Assembly (NCBI GenBank): GCA_903854805.1
Contig: CAINXK010000324.1
Coordinates: 1-5,353 of the forward strand
Source: an uncultured Anaerolineae bacterium
GTDB taxonomy: Bacteria > Chloroflexota > Anaerolineae > Anaerolineales > Villigracilaceae
Length of the DNA stretch: 5,353 nt
Direction: 5' to 3'
Each line of letters starts with the position of its first letter. Position 1 is the first letter of the stretch. A program made the translations under genes and the position numbers. Below are positions 1-4,657 of this stretch, one piece after another. The notes under the pieces were generated by a model. It did no database searches. It was not told the origin of the DNA and saw only the letters and a program-made list of their open reading frames with translations.

Positions 1-161
1 ATCGGTAGGTAACCGTCCTTAACTTCGAACTTCGGTAGGTAACCGTCCTTAACTTCGGTCTGCATGGTCATGCCGGGTTTTCGTTGGTAACCGCCCTTAA
101 CCTCGGTCTGCACGGCCATGCCGGGTTTATTGGTGATTTTGACTGCTGGTTTTGTTTGCAT
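1..161 (-). CDS. Small repetitive peptide, conserved PGMAV leader (copy 1, partial)
   Basis: Unrecognised small gene, open at the left edge: 53 codons are visible with no stop. The ATG at 161 is preceded 8 nt away by AAGGA, inside a leader closely matching that of the copy at 630-776. The first 22 residues (MQTKPAVKITNKPGMAVQTE then VK) match that copy at 20 positions. After K22 the chain continues GGY-QR and then repeats: KPGM(A/T)(V/M)QTEVK(G/D)GY occurs twice with a 16-residue period, and a shorter unit containing EVKDGYLP recurs with a 10-residue period. There is no hydrophobic signal peptide or membrane segment; the composition is rich in Lys, Gly, Thr and Tyr. The conserved head, repeated tail and GG after the head resemble a modified-peptide precursor, but that is inference. 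It could instead be a short structural or signalling peptide. A coding gene is well supported; function is unknown. Confidence 0.72.
   Translation of the reverse strand, partial: MQTKPAVKITNKPGMAVQTEVKGGYQRKPGMTMQTEVKDGYLPKFEVKDGYLP
2..128. repeat. Nested tandem repeats inside small gene copy 1
   Basis: A 26-bp identical direct repeat lies at 2-27 and 32-57 (period 30 bp, 10 codons). A second, less exact repeat pairs 53-80 with 101-128 (period 48 bp, 16 codons). Both periods are multiples of three and keep the minus-strand frame open, so the array expands or contracts the encoded peptide in units of 10 or 16 residues. The array continues to the window edge, so its full copy number is not visible. 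Confidence 0.85.
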
Positions 162-225
162 AGTATTTTTCCTTTGCGAAATATGGATGTGAGCTGAGAC
201 GGGTGTTAACAATGAACATGTGTTC

Positions 226-258
226 ATCATATCAAGCAGGTGTGACATTTGCGTGACA
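226..258 (-). promoter_or_regulatory. Promoter P1 with tandem heptamers (SARP-like operator) for small gene copy 1
   Basis: Read on the minus strand: two TGTCAC repeats (plus-strand GTGACA at 253-258 and 242-247), exactly 11 bp apart, then 9 nt, then an extended -10 TG-A-TATGAT (hexamer at 226-231). No -35 hexamer is present at the usual spacing (ACGCAA occupies it), which suggests activator dependence. The block 223-258 matches 1192-1227, upstream of copy 3, at 34 of 36 bases. SARP regulators are known to bind direct repeats with an 11-bp period just upstream of the -10. The start codon lies about 57 nt downstream of the expected transcription start. Leader bases 183-193 (ATGGATGTGAG) also recur upstream of copy 3. 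Confidence 0.72.
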
Positions 259-284
259 GACTGGCCTGATTTGCAAAACTCGCC

Positions 285-323
285 AAAATCAAAGGCCCGC
301 TCCTTTTTGGGGAAGCGAGCCTT
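285..323 (-). terminator. Intrinsic terminator after small gene copy 2
   Basis: The arms at 311-323 and 292-303 pair over about 12 bp (AAGGC-T-CGCT-CC against GG-AGCG-GGCCTT on the minus strand) with one G-T wobble and one bulged T, around a 7-nt loop. On the minus strand the stem is followed by TTTGATTTT (plus 285-293). It lies about 300 nt beyond the stop of copy 2 and just before P1, so it probably ends the copy 2 transcript and insulates P1. Confidence 0.65.
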
Positions 324-629
324 GGGTGTAACGGGCCGCCCGGCGCTTTGTCAGTCTGGGCTAATTGCGCCCAGTTTTGGGCCTGATCAGCCCTGGCAAA
401 GGTGGTTTTCTGGCAATAACGCACACAAAAAGCAACGGTATCGGTTAAGAAGATGCGCGTAGCCATTCTCTCTCGCAAGGTGGCATTCTATTTTCTCTGG
501 CATTCCTGCCGTGGGCCACAGTCCAGCCAGTGTGGCCCAGCCCCTTCTCCAGGTGGCTGTACCTGGGTACCCCAAAGGGCCTGACTGGCTGCTGGGCCCC
601 AAGAGCCTGCCACCAAAGGGCCAGCCAAA
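324..629. other. GC-rich stretch with hairpins; no supported gene
   Basis: This stretch lies between the stop of copy 2 and its terminator and would form a long 3' untranslated region. It contains a perfect 9-bp inverted repeat (TGGGCCACA at 512-520, TGTGGCCCA at 531-539, 10-nt loop), a 6-bp one (CCAGGT 549-554, ACCTGG 561-566), the palindrome GGGTACCC at 565-572, and GGGCC at 333, 379, 513, 577, 594 and 618, with more copies at 633, 662 and 688 inside copy 2. The minus frame of copy 2 stays open after its TAA from 629 to 387, but has no initiation site of its own and resembles no protein I know. It may be eroded coding tail or a structured RNA segment. Confidence 0.4.
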
Positions 630-776
630 TTAGGGCCTAGTCCCTGCCAGTCTTTTTTCGAGGGCCTGCCAGTCTGCCAGATTTTGAGGGCCTTGTAACC
701 ATAATGACGCCTTGACTTCGGTCTGCACGGCCATGCCGGGTTTCTTGGTGATTTTGAGTGCTGGTTTTGTTTGCAT
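630..776 (-). CDS. Small peptide with conserved PGMAV leader (copy 2), 48 aa
   Basis: Unrecognised complete small gene. The ATG at 776 has an excellent Shine-Dalgarno AAGGAG (plus 784-789) 7 nt away; the stop is TAA at 630-632. Residues 1-22 (MQTKPALKITKKPGMAVQTE then VK) differ from copy 1 at two positions. From residue 23 the sequence is unrelated: ASLWLQGPQNLADWQALEK then RLAGTRP, with two Trp and no Cys. At DNA level the GGTTAC that encodes Gly-Tyr in copy 1 is still present but read in another frame after a short net insertion, so the tail diverged by indel rather than by replacement of the whole gene. A near-invariant head on a divergent tail is typical of leader-core precursor peptides, though here this is inference. 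The same frame remains open beyond the TAA to 387, so a longer ancestral product is possible. Confidence 0.68.
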   Translation of the reverse strand: MQTKPALKITKKPGMAVQTEVKASLWLQGPQNLADWQALEKRLAGTRP

Positions 777-841
777 TGTATATCTCCTTTGCAAAAAATG
801 GAGGTAATCAGCGCGCTCCCGCGGAAACGCGCTGGTTATCT

Positions 842-876
842 TTTATATCAGGCAAGCGCGACATGCGGAAGTGAGA
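842..876 (-). promoter_or_regulatory. Promoter P2 with degenerate heptamers for small gene copy 2
   Basis: Bases 839-863 match P3 (1192-1216) at 19 of 25 positions. On the minus strand an extended -10 TG-A-TATAAA (842-847) is preceded after 9 nt by a TGTCGCG heptamer (857-863), the same spacing as in P1 and P3. The distal heptamer is degenerate: the best match, TCTCAC (871-876), lies 13 rather than 11 bp away. An inverted repeat (CAGCGCG 809-815, CGCGCTG 828-834) starts at about the expected transcription start and could form a 5' mRNA hairpin. Activation may be weaker than at P1 and P3. Confidence 0.55.
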
Positions 877-880
877 GGCG

Positions 881-902
881 AAAAACCTGCGCCGGCGCTT
901 TT
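881..902 (-). terminator. Possible weak terminator after small gene copy 3
   Basis: The 10-bp palindrome GCGCCGGCGC (889-898) is followed on the minus strand by AGG and a run of five T (plus AAAAA 881-885) and preceded by AAAA. It lies 40-60 nt after the copy 3 stop and just before P2. The stem can form only with a tight loop, so this is a weak call. Confidence 0.3.
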
Positions 903-941
903 CAGCTCAGTCTGGGTAGCCCAAGCCGCCCGTTATTTTGT

Positions 942-1100
942 CTATGACCAATGCCTTCTCCCCCCATTGCTCCCCCAACCCCCAGTCGGCGTATCGGCAT
1001 GGGTGTTCCCTCCTCCGACCTTGATATCCGTTGTGACGGCCATGCCGGGCTGCTGCTTCATGATTGGTTTCTGTTCTTTCTGTTTTTTGGTGGTGTTCAT
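942..1100 (-). CDS. Small Gly/Trp/Arg-rich peptide with PGMAV motif (copy 3), 52 aa
   Basis: Unrecognised complete small gene. ATG at 1100, stop TAG at 942-944. Residues 1-17 are Lys/Gln-rich (MNTTKKQKEQKPIMKQQ), followed by PGMAVTTDIK at 18-27, matching PGMAVQTEVK of copies 1 and 2. Then comes V-GGG and a hydrophilic tail NTHADTPTGGWGSNGGRR then HWS, with eight Gly from residue 29 on. No signal peptide or membrane segment is seen. The frame is open upstream to an ATG at 1250, but that start would lie upstream of promoter P3; the AAGGAG site and agreement with the other copies fix the start at 1100. The gene follows the regulator (stop at 1271) in the same orientation, with P3 between them. 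GG or GGG directly after the conserved motif in copies 1 and 3 could mark a leader cleavage site, which is speculative. Confidence 0.7.
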   Translation of the reverse strand: MNTTKKQKEQKPIMKQQPGMAVTTDIKVGGGNTHADTPTGGWGSNGGRRHWS

Positions 1101-1106
1101 GTTTTG

Positions 1107-1112
1107 CTCCTT
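1107..1112 (-). promoter_or_regulatory. Ribosome binding site deciding the copy 3 start
   Basis: AAGGAG on the minus strand, 6 nt before the ATG at 1100. It favours the 52-residue product over the longer open frame starting at 1250. The upstream element ATGGATGTGAG (plus 1127-1137) also occurs at 183-193 before copy 1. Confidence 0.75.
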
Positions 1113-1194
1113 TTGTTGTGTAAGAAATGGATGTGAGAAATGTACGCTGCCTTGCAGCGTGTACCCATCAGGGGCGAACAATCGATCTTTTTTC

Positions 1195-1227
1195 ATCATA
1201 TCAGGCAGGCGTGACATTTGCGTGACA
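1195..1227 (-). promoter_or_regulatory. Promoter P3 with tandem heptamers (SARP-like operator) for small gene copy 3
   Basis: On the minus strand two identical TGTCACG heptamers (plus 1221-1227 and 1210-1216) lie 11 bp apart. Nine nt separate the proximal one from the extended -10 TG-A-TATGAT (hexamer 1195-1200). No -35 is present. The 36-bp block 1192-1227 matches P1 at 34 positions. The operator begins 44 bp after the regulator stop codon, so copy 3 can be driven separately from the regulator. A 7-bp hairpin (ACGCTGC 1144-1150, GCAGCGT 1154-1160, 3-nt loop) lies in the leader between promoter and start. Confidence 0.75.
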
Positions 1228-1270
1228 TGCCAGCCATTTGTGAGTGCCACGGTATTGCGGAAGCTGGCTA

Positions 1271-3205
1271 TTATTTTTTAGAATTCAGCAGCCGCTTCTC
1301 GGCCAGGTACGGCAGCAGGTGAGGGTGGATGCCAAGGTGGTGCTCGGAGAACTCTGTCAGCCAGGATTTGTCGATCAGCCTTGCCAGGATGTGAATTTCA
1401 ATCCCCAGCGGGTCGACGTTTATTCCTGGCCCGAAGCCATGCTGGGAAGTCGATAGTTTTTCGAGAGCCAATCGTTCTTCGGCTGAAAGCAGCTTCCAGG
1501 AATTTTCAAAAACCGCCCTCAGGCTGGTGTGACGAATGGGTACGTCGCTATTGCGGGTGGTTAAAAAATCCAAATCCTGCTCGAGCCGTGTCGAAATTTC
1601 TTGACAGGAGAGCAGATTGACCCAGGCAGCCGCCAACTCGATCCCCAAAGGCAGCCCATTCAACTGCTGGCAAATCCGAATGACTGCCTGCTGGTTTTGC
1701 GCGTCGATCATAAATCCAGGATCATTTTTCTGCGCATTTTCGGTAAATAACTGCAGCGCGCCGTAATCGACTGGCGGATTTAATAAATCACCTGCGCTGA
1801 AAGCTGTGAGCGTTTCTGGAGCAGGGAAATCCAGGCCTGGCACTGTAACGATCTGTTCGCCCTGAATTCCCAGGCGTTGGCTGGCTGTCACCATTATTTT
1901 CAGGCGTGGAGCTTGATCCAGCAGCTCCCTGACGGCGTTGGCCTGCTGGATGATCTGGTCAAAATGATCCAGCACGAGCAATATCTCTTTATCGCGTAGG
2001 AAATTGTAGACAAGATGGCGGCGCTGAATGGTGGGGTCGTAATGCAGACCGAATACTTTCATGAGTGTTTCTTCAAGGCTGGTTTTGGGAGACTCTTCCG
2101 CGAGGATGGCCAGCCAGGCCCCATCTGTCCAGGCCAGGGCATCTTGCGCGGCGGCGCGCATGGCCAGGCGGGTTTTGCCAATGCCGTCCGGGCCAACCAG
2201 GGTCATCAAGCGGCAATCCTGGTCCGATAGGTACCTGGTAATTTGTTTAAGTTCTGCCTGACGACCGCAAAAAGCTGTCAGGGTATTGGGCATGGCAGTG
2301 GCGGGAAGTTTCTGTTGGGTGAGCAGCGTATCCTTGCGCTGTTTGTGCACCTGCAAGCTGGTCAGTGGTAACAGATTGCGAATGTTTTGGGCAAGCTGCA
2401 TGCTTTCGGGTTCGAGCGTGACATTCAATTCATTGAATAGATTTACCTGGAATTCATGATAATGCAGTAAAGCCTGGTTGCGGTTGCCCTGGATGGCCAG
2501 GATTTTCATTTCCAGGCGCAGCATGTCTTCATTGGTGGGATCCATTTGTTTCAGGATGCCGGCATAGACCTGACTTTTCTCGTACTGTTGGTGTTGAAAA
2601 TGGTAAGAAGCCAGATTTTTCAAGGCCCATTCGGTTTTATTATGCAAATCGGTACGAGTGTTTTCCAACCAATTTTGGAGCGGCTGGCTCTGGTAAAATT
2701 GCAGATCGCCCAAAAACTCGCCCTGATACAGGTCAATCGCCCGTTCAAGTTTGGTCATACACTCGCGGCAGACATCCAGCCGGCGGTGACGGTGCTGCTT
2801 GACGGAGTTTACCAATTCAATAAATTCAAGCGCATCCAGCCAAAACTCGCTGGACGGATTAAATTGAAGATTAACCTGGGAGCTGAGAAAATAAGGGATA
2901 TCAACAGTTTCTTCGCCGAGCGTACGGCGCAGGCGCAGTAAAACCTGACGTAAATTAACCGCCCCTTGTTTTTCATCGTGATCCGGGTAAAGCAGCCCTG
3001 CCAGCTTGTCGCGCCGGTGTATTTTTTGTGGGTTTAATGCCAGGTACGCTAATAGGATCAGGGAATTGTCGATCGTGAACCTGGCTTCCTGGCAGTTGGT
3101 GATGAGAGCACGGGGCGCGCCCAGGAAGAATAACTTGAGATGCGGGGATGGTGAAGGTGTTGTAACTGACCACGATGTTTGTTCAGCAAGCAGGCCATTT
3201 GACAT
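1271..3205 (-). CDS. SARP/BTAD-type transcriptional activator with NB-ARC (STAND) ATPase domain
   Basis: A 644-residue cytoplasmic regulator. Residues about 23-105 form the OmpR-type winged helix of SARP regulators (HLKLFFLG start, RRDKLAGLLYP and NLRQVLLRLRR helices). Residues about 122-279 form the bacterial transcriptional activator domain (AIDLYQGEFLGD, then a TPR-like stretch). From about 312 comes a STAND/NB-ARC ATPase: Walker A GPDGIGKTR (338-346), Walker B ILLVLDHFD (408-416), a sensor-like IMVTASQRL (437-445) and GLPLGIELAAAW (517-528). Residues 558-639 are the winged-helix region (TSLRAVFENSWKLLS; LARLIDKSWL). Relatives usually continue with several hundred residues of TPR repeats; here the chain ends with LAEKRLLNSKK, so the sensor part is absent or was lost. 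The start at 3205 is only weakly supported by an AGG 7 nt upstream, but it places the DNA-binding domain near the N-terminus. It probably activates P1-P3 downstream. The Tn5-like element begins 20 bp upstream. Confidence 0.88.
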   Translation of the reverse strand: MSNGLLAEQTSWSVTTPSPSPHLKLFFLGAPRALITNCQEARFTIDNSLILLAYLALNPQKIHRRDKLAGLLYPDHDEKQGAVNLRQVLLRLRRTLGEETVDIPYFLSSQVNLQFNPSSEFWLDALEFIELVNSVKQHRHRRLDVCRECMTKLERAIDLYQGEFLGDLQFYQSQPLQNWLENTRTDLHNKTEWALKNLASYHFQHQQYEKSQVYAGILKQMDPTNEDMLRLEMKILAIQGNRNQALLHYHEFQVNLFNELNVTLEPESMQLAQNIRNLLPLTSLQVHKQRKDTLLTQQKLPATAMPNTLTAFCGRQAELKQITRYLSDQDCRLMTLVGPDGIGKTRLAMRAAAQDALAWTDGAWLAILAEESPKTSLEETLMKVFGLHYDPTIQRRHLVYNFLRDKEILLVLDHFDQIIQQANAVRELLDQAPRLKIMVTASQRLGIQGEQIVTVPGLDFPAPETLTAFSAGDLLNPPVDYGALQLFTENAQKNDPGFMIDAQNQQAVIRICQQLNGLPLGIELAAAWVNLLSCQEISTRLEQDLDFLTTRNSDVPIRHTSLRAVFENSWKLLSAEERLALEKLSTSQHGFGPGINVDPLGIEIHILARLIDKSWLTEFSEHHLGIHPHLLPYLAEKRLLNSKK

Positions 3206-3225
3206 ATAAAGACCTATCCCTGTAG

Positions 3226-3244
3226 CTATCTATTACCCATAAGT
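3226..3244 (+). repeat. Left terminal inverted repeat of the Tn5-like element
   Basis: CTATCTATTACCCATAAGT; it matches the reverse complement of 4182-4200 at 17 of 19 positions. Its outer end lies 20 bp upstream of the regulator start codon at 3205. Confidence 0.85.
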
Positions 3245-3310
3245 TTCTAAGAAGTTGAAAATACGATAAACTGTTCTAACCAATCAAAAAAGAACAGGAA
3301 AACATAAGAC

Positions 3311-4200
3311 TTGAAAACCGACGAAGAAATAGATGAAACTAATTGGGCACAGGTTGAATTTGCTGAGATTGATTTGGCTGACGCCCGGTTGAATGACCGT
3401 ATCTAAAGATTAAGCAGCGCTCTCGGAAAACAACCTTTGGCGCCGATTAATGCAGCTTGTGATGATTGGGCAGATAGCAAAGCGGCCAACCGTTTTTTCG
3501 ATAAGGATAAGGTAATGCCCGAAAACTTTTTATCACCGCATAGCAAACGGACGCTGGAACGCATGCAAGGCCACGCAGTTGTTTTAGCTAATCAAGACAC
3601 AACGTTTTTCAATTTTACGCAGCACTCCAATACAGATGGATTGGGTGAGATTGGACGTAAGAGTCAAAATCAACGAGGCTTTGGCATGCACTCAACATTA
3701 GTTGTGAGCTCTGCTGGACAGCCACTCGGGTTACTGACATAGAAATTCATGATACGAAAGATTGGAGAAGCTTCCCATACGCTTCAGGAGTTGCACAAAC
3801 TGCCTATCGAACAGAAAGAAAGCAATCGATGGTTGCAATCTTTAGAAAAAACCATCGAACTGACGCCTGAAAATGTTCAGGTGGTGACAGTTTGTGCTCG
3901 TGAAGCAAATATTTATGAGATGTTTGTACTGGGTCAGGAATGGCAAGCTTCTTTATTAGATACGAGCCAGCGAAATTCGGAGCCTACAAGAAGACGAAGT
4001 TAAACATTTGTGGACCAAAGTAGAGCAAAAACCGATCAGCCATACGCTGGATTGCTCAACCTGGCGGATTCTTGGGCCGCAAGGCAGACGGCGAACCCGG
4101 TGTACCTGCAATTTGGCGCGGCTGGCAGCGGTTGCAGGATTTGGCCGATACCTGGGCTATCGTTGTTCATGATCGCACACGACTTTTGGGTAATAGATAA
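3311..4200 (+). pseudogene. Tn5-like transposase, inactivated (stops, frameshift, internal deletion)
   Basis: Likely TTG start at 3311 after AGGAA. The N-terminus WAQVEFAEIDLADARLNDR is the Tn5-type DNA-binding domain. TAA at 3404-3406 interrupts it in frame; the same frame continues with INAACDDWADSKAANRFF and the first catalytic Asp in ANQDTT. TAG at 3740-3742 follows LGLLT, where relatives usually have Gln. The frame resumes to VCAREANIYE, where relatives have VCDREADIYE: the second catalytic Asp is now Ala. Around 3955-3962 the frame shifts by one; ASEIRSLQEDEVKHLWTKVE continues from about 3963. Near 4050 the sequence jumps, in yet another frame, to the C-terminal tail GGFLGRKADGEPGVPAIWRG, ending at TAA 4198-4200 inside the right terminal repeat. 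The segment expected to carry the catalytic Glu is deleted. The identification is strong and the gene is dead. Confidence 0.9.
4182..4200 (-). repeat. Right terminal inverted repeat of the Tn5-like element
   Basis: ACTTTTGGGTAATAGATAA on the plus strand, the imperfect (17 of 19) reverse complement of the left end. The transposase stop codon lies inside it. Confidence 0.85.
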
Positions 4201-4223
4201 ATCCCAAGAGAATATAATACCTG

Positions 4224-4255
4224 ATTATATCAGGCGGCAGGCTGATAATATAATC
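4224..4255 (-). promoter_or_regulatory. Candidate original promoter of the regulator, displaced by the insertion
   Basis: Minus strand CCTGATATAATCAGG holds a perfect extended -10, TG-A-TATAAT (hexamer at 4224-4229), with the same CCTGATAT context as P2 and P3. With the element removed it would lie about 43 nt before the regulator ATG, a normal spacing. No -35 and no GTGACA heptamers are seen. Instead the -10 lies in one arm of a perfect 8-bp inverted repeat (GATTATAT 4223-4230, ATATAATC 4248-4255), which could be an operator. Function is inferred from position only. Confidence 0.45.
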
Positions 4256-4268
4256 GAAAATCAGCGGG

Positions 4269-4287
4269 AAAAAAGGGCAATTTTGCC
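4269..4287 (-). terminator. Weak terminator-like hairpin
   Basis: On the minus strand GGCAA-AA-TTGCC (plus 4276-4287) is followed by C and six T (plus 4269-4274). The stem is short. It would stop leftward transcription just before the displaced promoter candidate. Confidence 0.35.
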
Positions 4288-4332
4288 AAAAACGGTAGGA
4301 TTTAACTCCGGCCTGGGCGGGCCGGCGAGGCA

Positions 4333-4386
4333 GACCCATCCGTACGCCAATGCAATCGGACGCAGATCGGATCTGATGGATGGGTT
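4333..4386. repeat. Inverted repeat with nested palindrome
   Basis: ACCCATCC (4334-4341) and GGATGGGT (4378-4385) form an 8-bp stem enclosing the near-palindrome CAGATC-G-GATCTG (4363-4375). The arm AGACCCATCC resembles the arm of the repeat at 4407-4494, so both may belong to one interspersed repeat family. No gene is supported in 4201-4600. Confidence 0.5.
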
Positions 4387-4406
4387 TGCGCGGGTTTCGT
4401 TTAATT

Positions 4407-4494
4407 GGGGTGGGTCTTGTTTGATGGCGAGGATACCTTGCTTGAATGTGCGCTTTCGGGTTCAGGTGTCTTGGCTGAGTGGGAGACCCACCCC
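4407..4494. repeat. Perfect 11-bp inverted repeat, MITE-like or REP-like
   Basis: GGGGTGGGTCT (4407-4417) and AGACCCACCCC (4484-4494) are exact reverse complements enclosing 66 nt. No terminal duplication is obvious. The enclosed sequence contains no ORF I can support. It may be a small non-autonomous element or a repeated extragenic palindrome. Confidence 0.5.
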
Positions 4495-4594
4495 TACTGA
4501 CCTGTTTCAATGTGGCGCTGACGCAAGAGCTGAAAGAGTGGCTGCCAGAGACCGTGGCCGCTGCTCGAAGGCCGGGATCAGGCTAAAGTGAGAA

Positions 4595-4622
4595 TTCAAA
4601 TCGACTGGTAGTACGGTATAAT
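4595..4622 (+). promoter_or_regulatory. Promoter of the toxin-antitoxin operon
   Basis: A consensus -10 TATAAT (4617-4622) lies 16 nt after TTCAAA (4595-4600), a 4-of-6 match to the -35 consensus. The expected start is near 4629, about 30 nt before the antitoxin ATG. Confidence 0.65.
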
Positions 4623-4643
4623 AAATACGTAAAATGCGTATTT
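4623..4643. promoter_or_regulatory. Palindromic operator candidate for antitoxin autoregulation
   Basis: AAATACG (4623-4629) and CGTATTT (4637-4643) are exact inverted repeats with a 7-nt centre, abutting the -10 and covering the expected transcription start. Phd/YefM antitoxins, alone or with their toxin, are known to repress their own operons by binding palindromes at this position. The link here is inference from placement. Confidence 0.5.
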
Positions 4644-4657
4644 TATAGGAGGCTGTC

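Larger units (their letters stand above)
3226..4200 (+). mobile_element. Degenerate Tn5/IS50-like insertion sequence (IS4 group)
   Basis: A 975-bp remnant bounded by 19-bp inverted repeats and filled by a broken Tn5-like transposase. Intact relatives are roughly 1.4-1.5 kb, so several hundred bases are missing, consistent with the internal deletion seen in the transposase. The terminal repeat ends in ...AAGT like the 19-bp IS50 outside end. IS50 makes 9-bp target duplications; here 3216-3224 (ATCCCTGTA) and 4201-4209 (ATCCCAAGA) agree at 6 of 9, but this alignment leaves one extra base (3225) outside the left repeat, so a decayed duplication is only possible. It cannot transpose on its own. 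Confidence 0.85.

Noticed and set aside
2..57. CRISPR-like array from the 30-bp periodic repeat
   Set aside because: Only two identical units with a 4-bp gap are present; there is no spacer variety, and the repeat is coding in frame.
387..602. Independent 71-codon minus-strand gene
   Set aside because: It would need a TTG start without a ribosome site. It is simply the continuation of the copy 2 frame after its stop.
942..1250. A longer form of small gene copy 3 starting at 1250
   Set aside because: That start lies upstream of promoter P3 and its operator. The AAGGAG at 1107-1112 and agreement with the other two copies fix the start at 1100.
1229..1268. Terminator after the regulator from GCCAGC and GCTGGC
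   Set aside because: Only 6 bp pair across a 28-nt loop, without a following T run, and the stretch leads into the P3 operator.
871..1281. Plus-strand open frame opposite copy 3
   Set aside because: It is a shadow of the minus-strand gene and its promoter, lacks a ribosome site, and has no family-like sequence.
3311..4003. Stop codon recoding in the transposase
   Set aside because: Both TAA and TAG interrupt it, while other genes here end normally with TAA and TAG. A frameshift, a deletion and loss of a catalytic Asp show decay instead.
4506..4586. Protein-like tail FNVALTQELKEWLPETV on the plus strand
   Set aside because: It looks like a possible remnant of a gene C-terminus, but it is 26 codons with no start or homologue I recognise.
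4010..4591. A long plus-strand open frame of 193 codons
   Set aside because: It starts inside the broken transposase in the wrong frame, crosses the right terminal repeat and the inverted repeats, and has no ribosome binding site or recognisable sequence.
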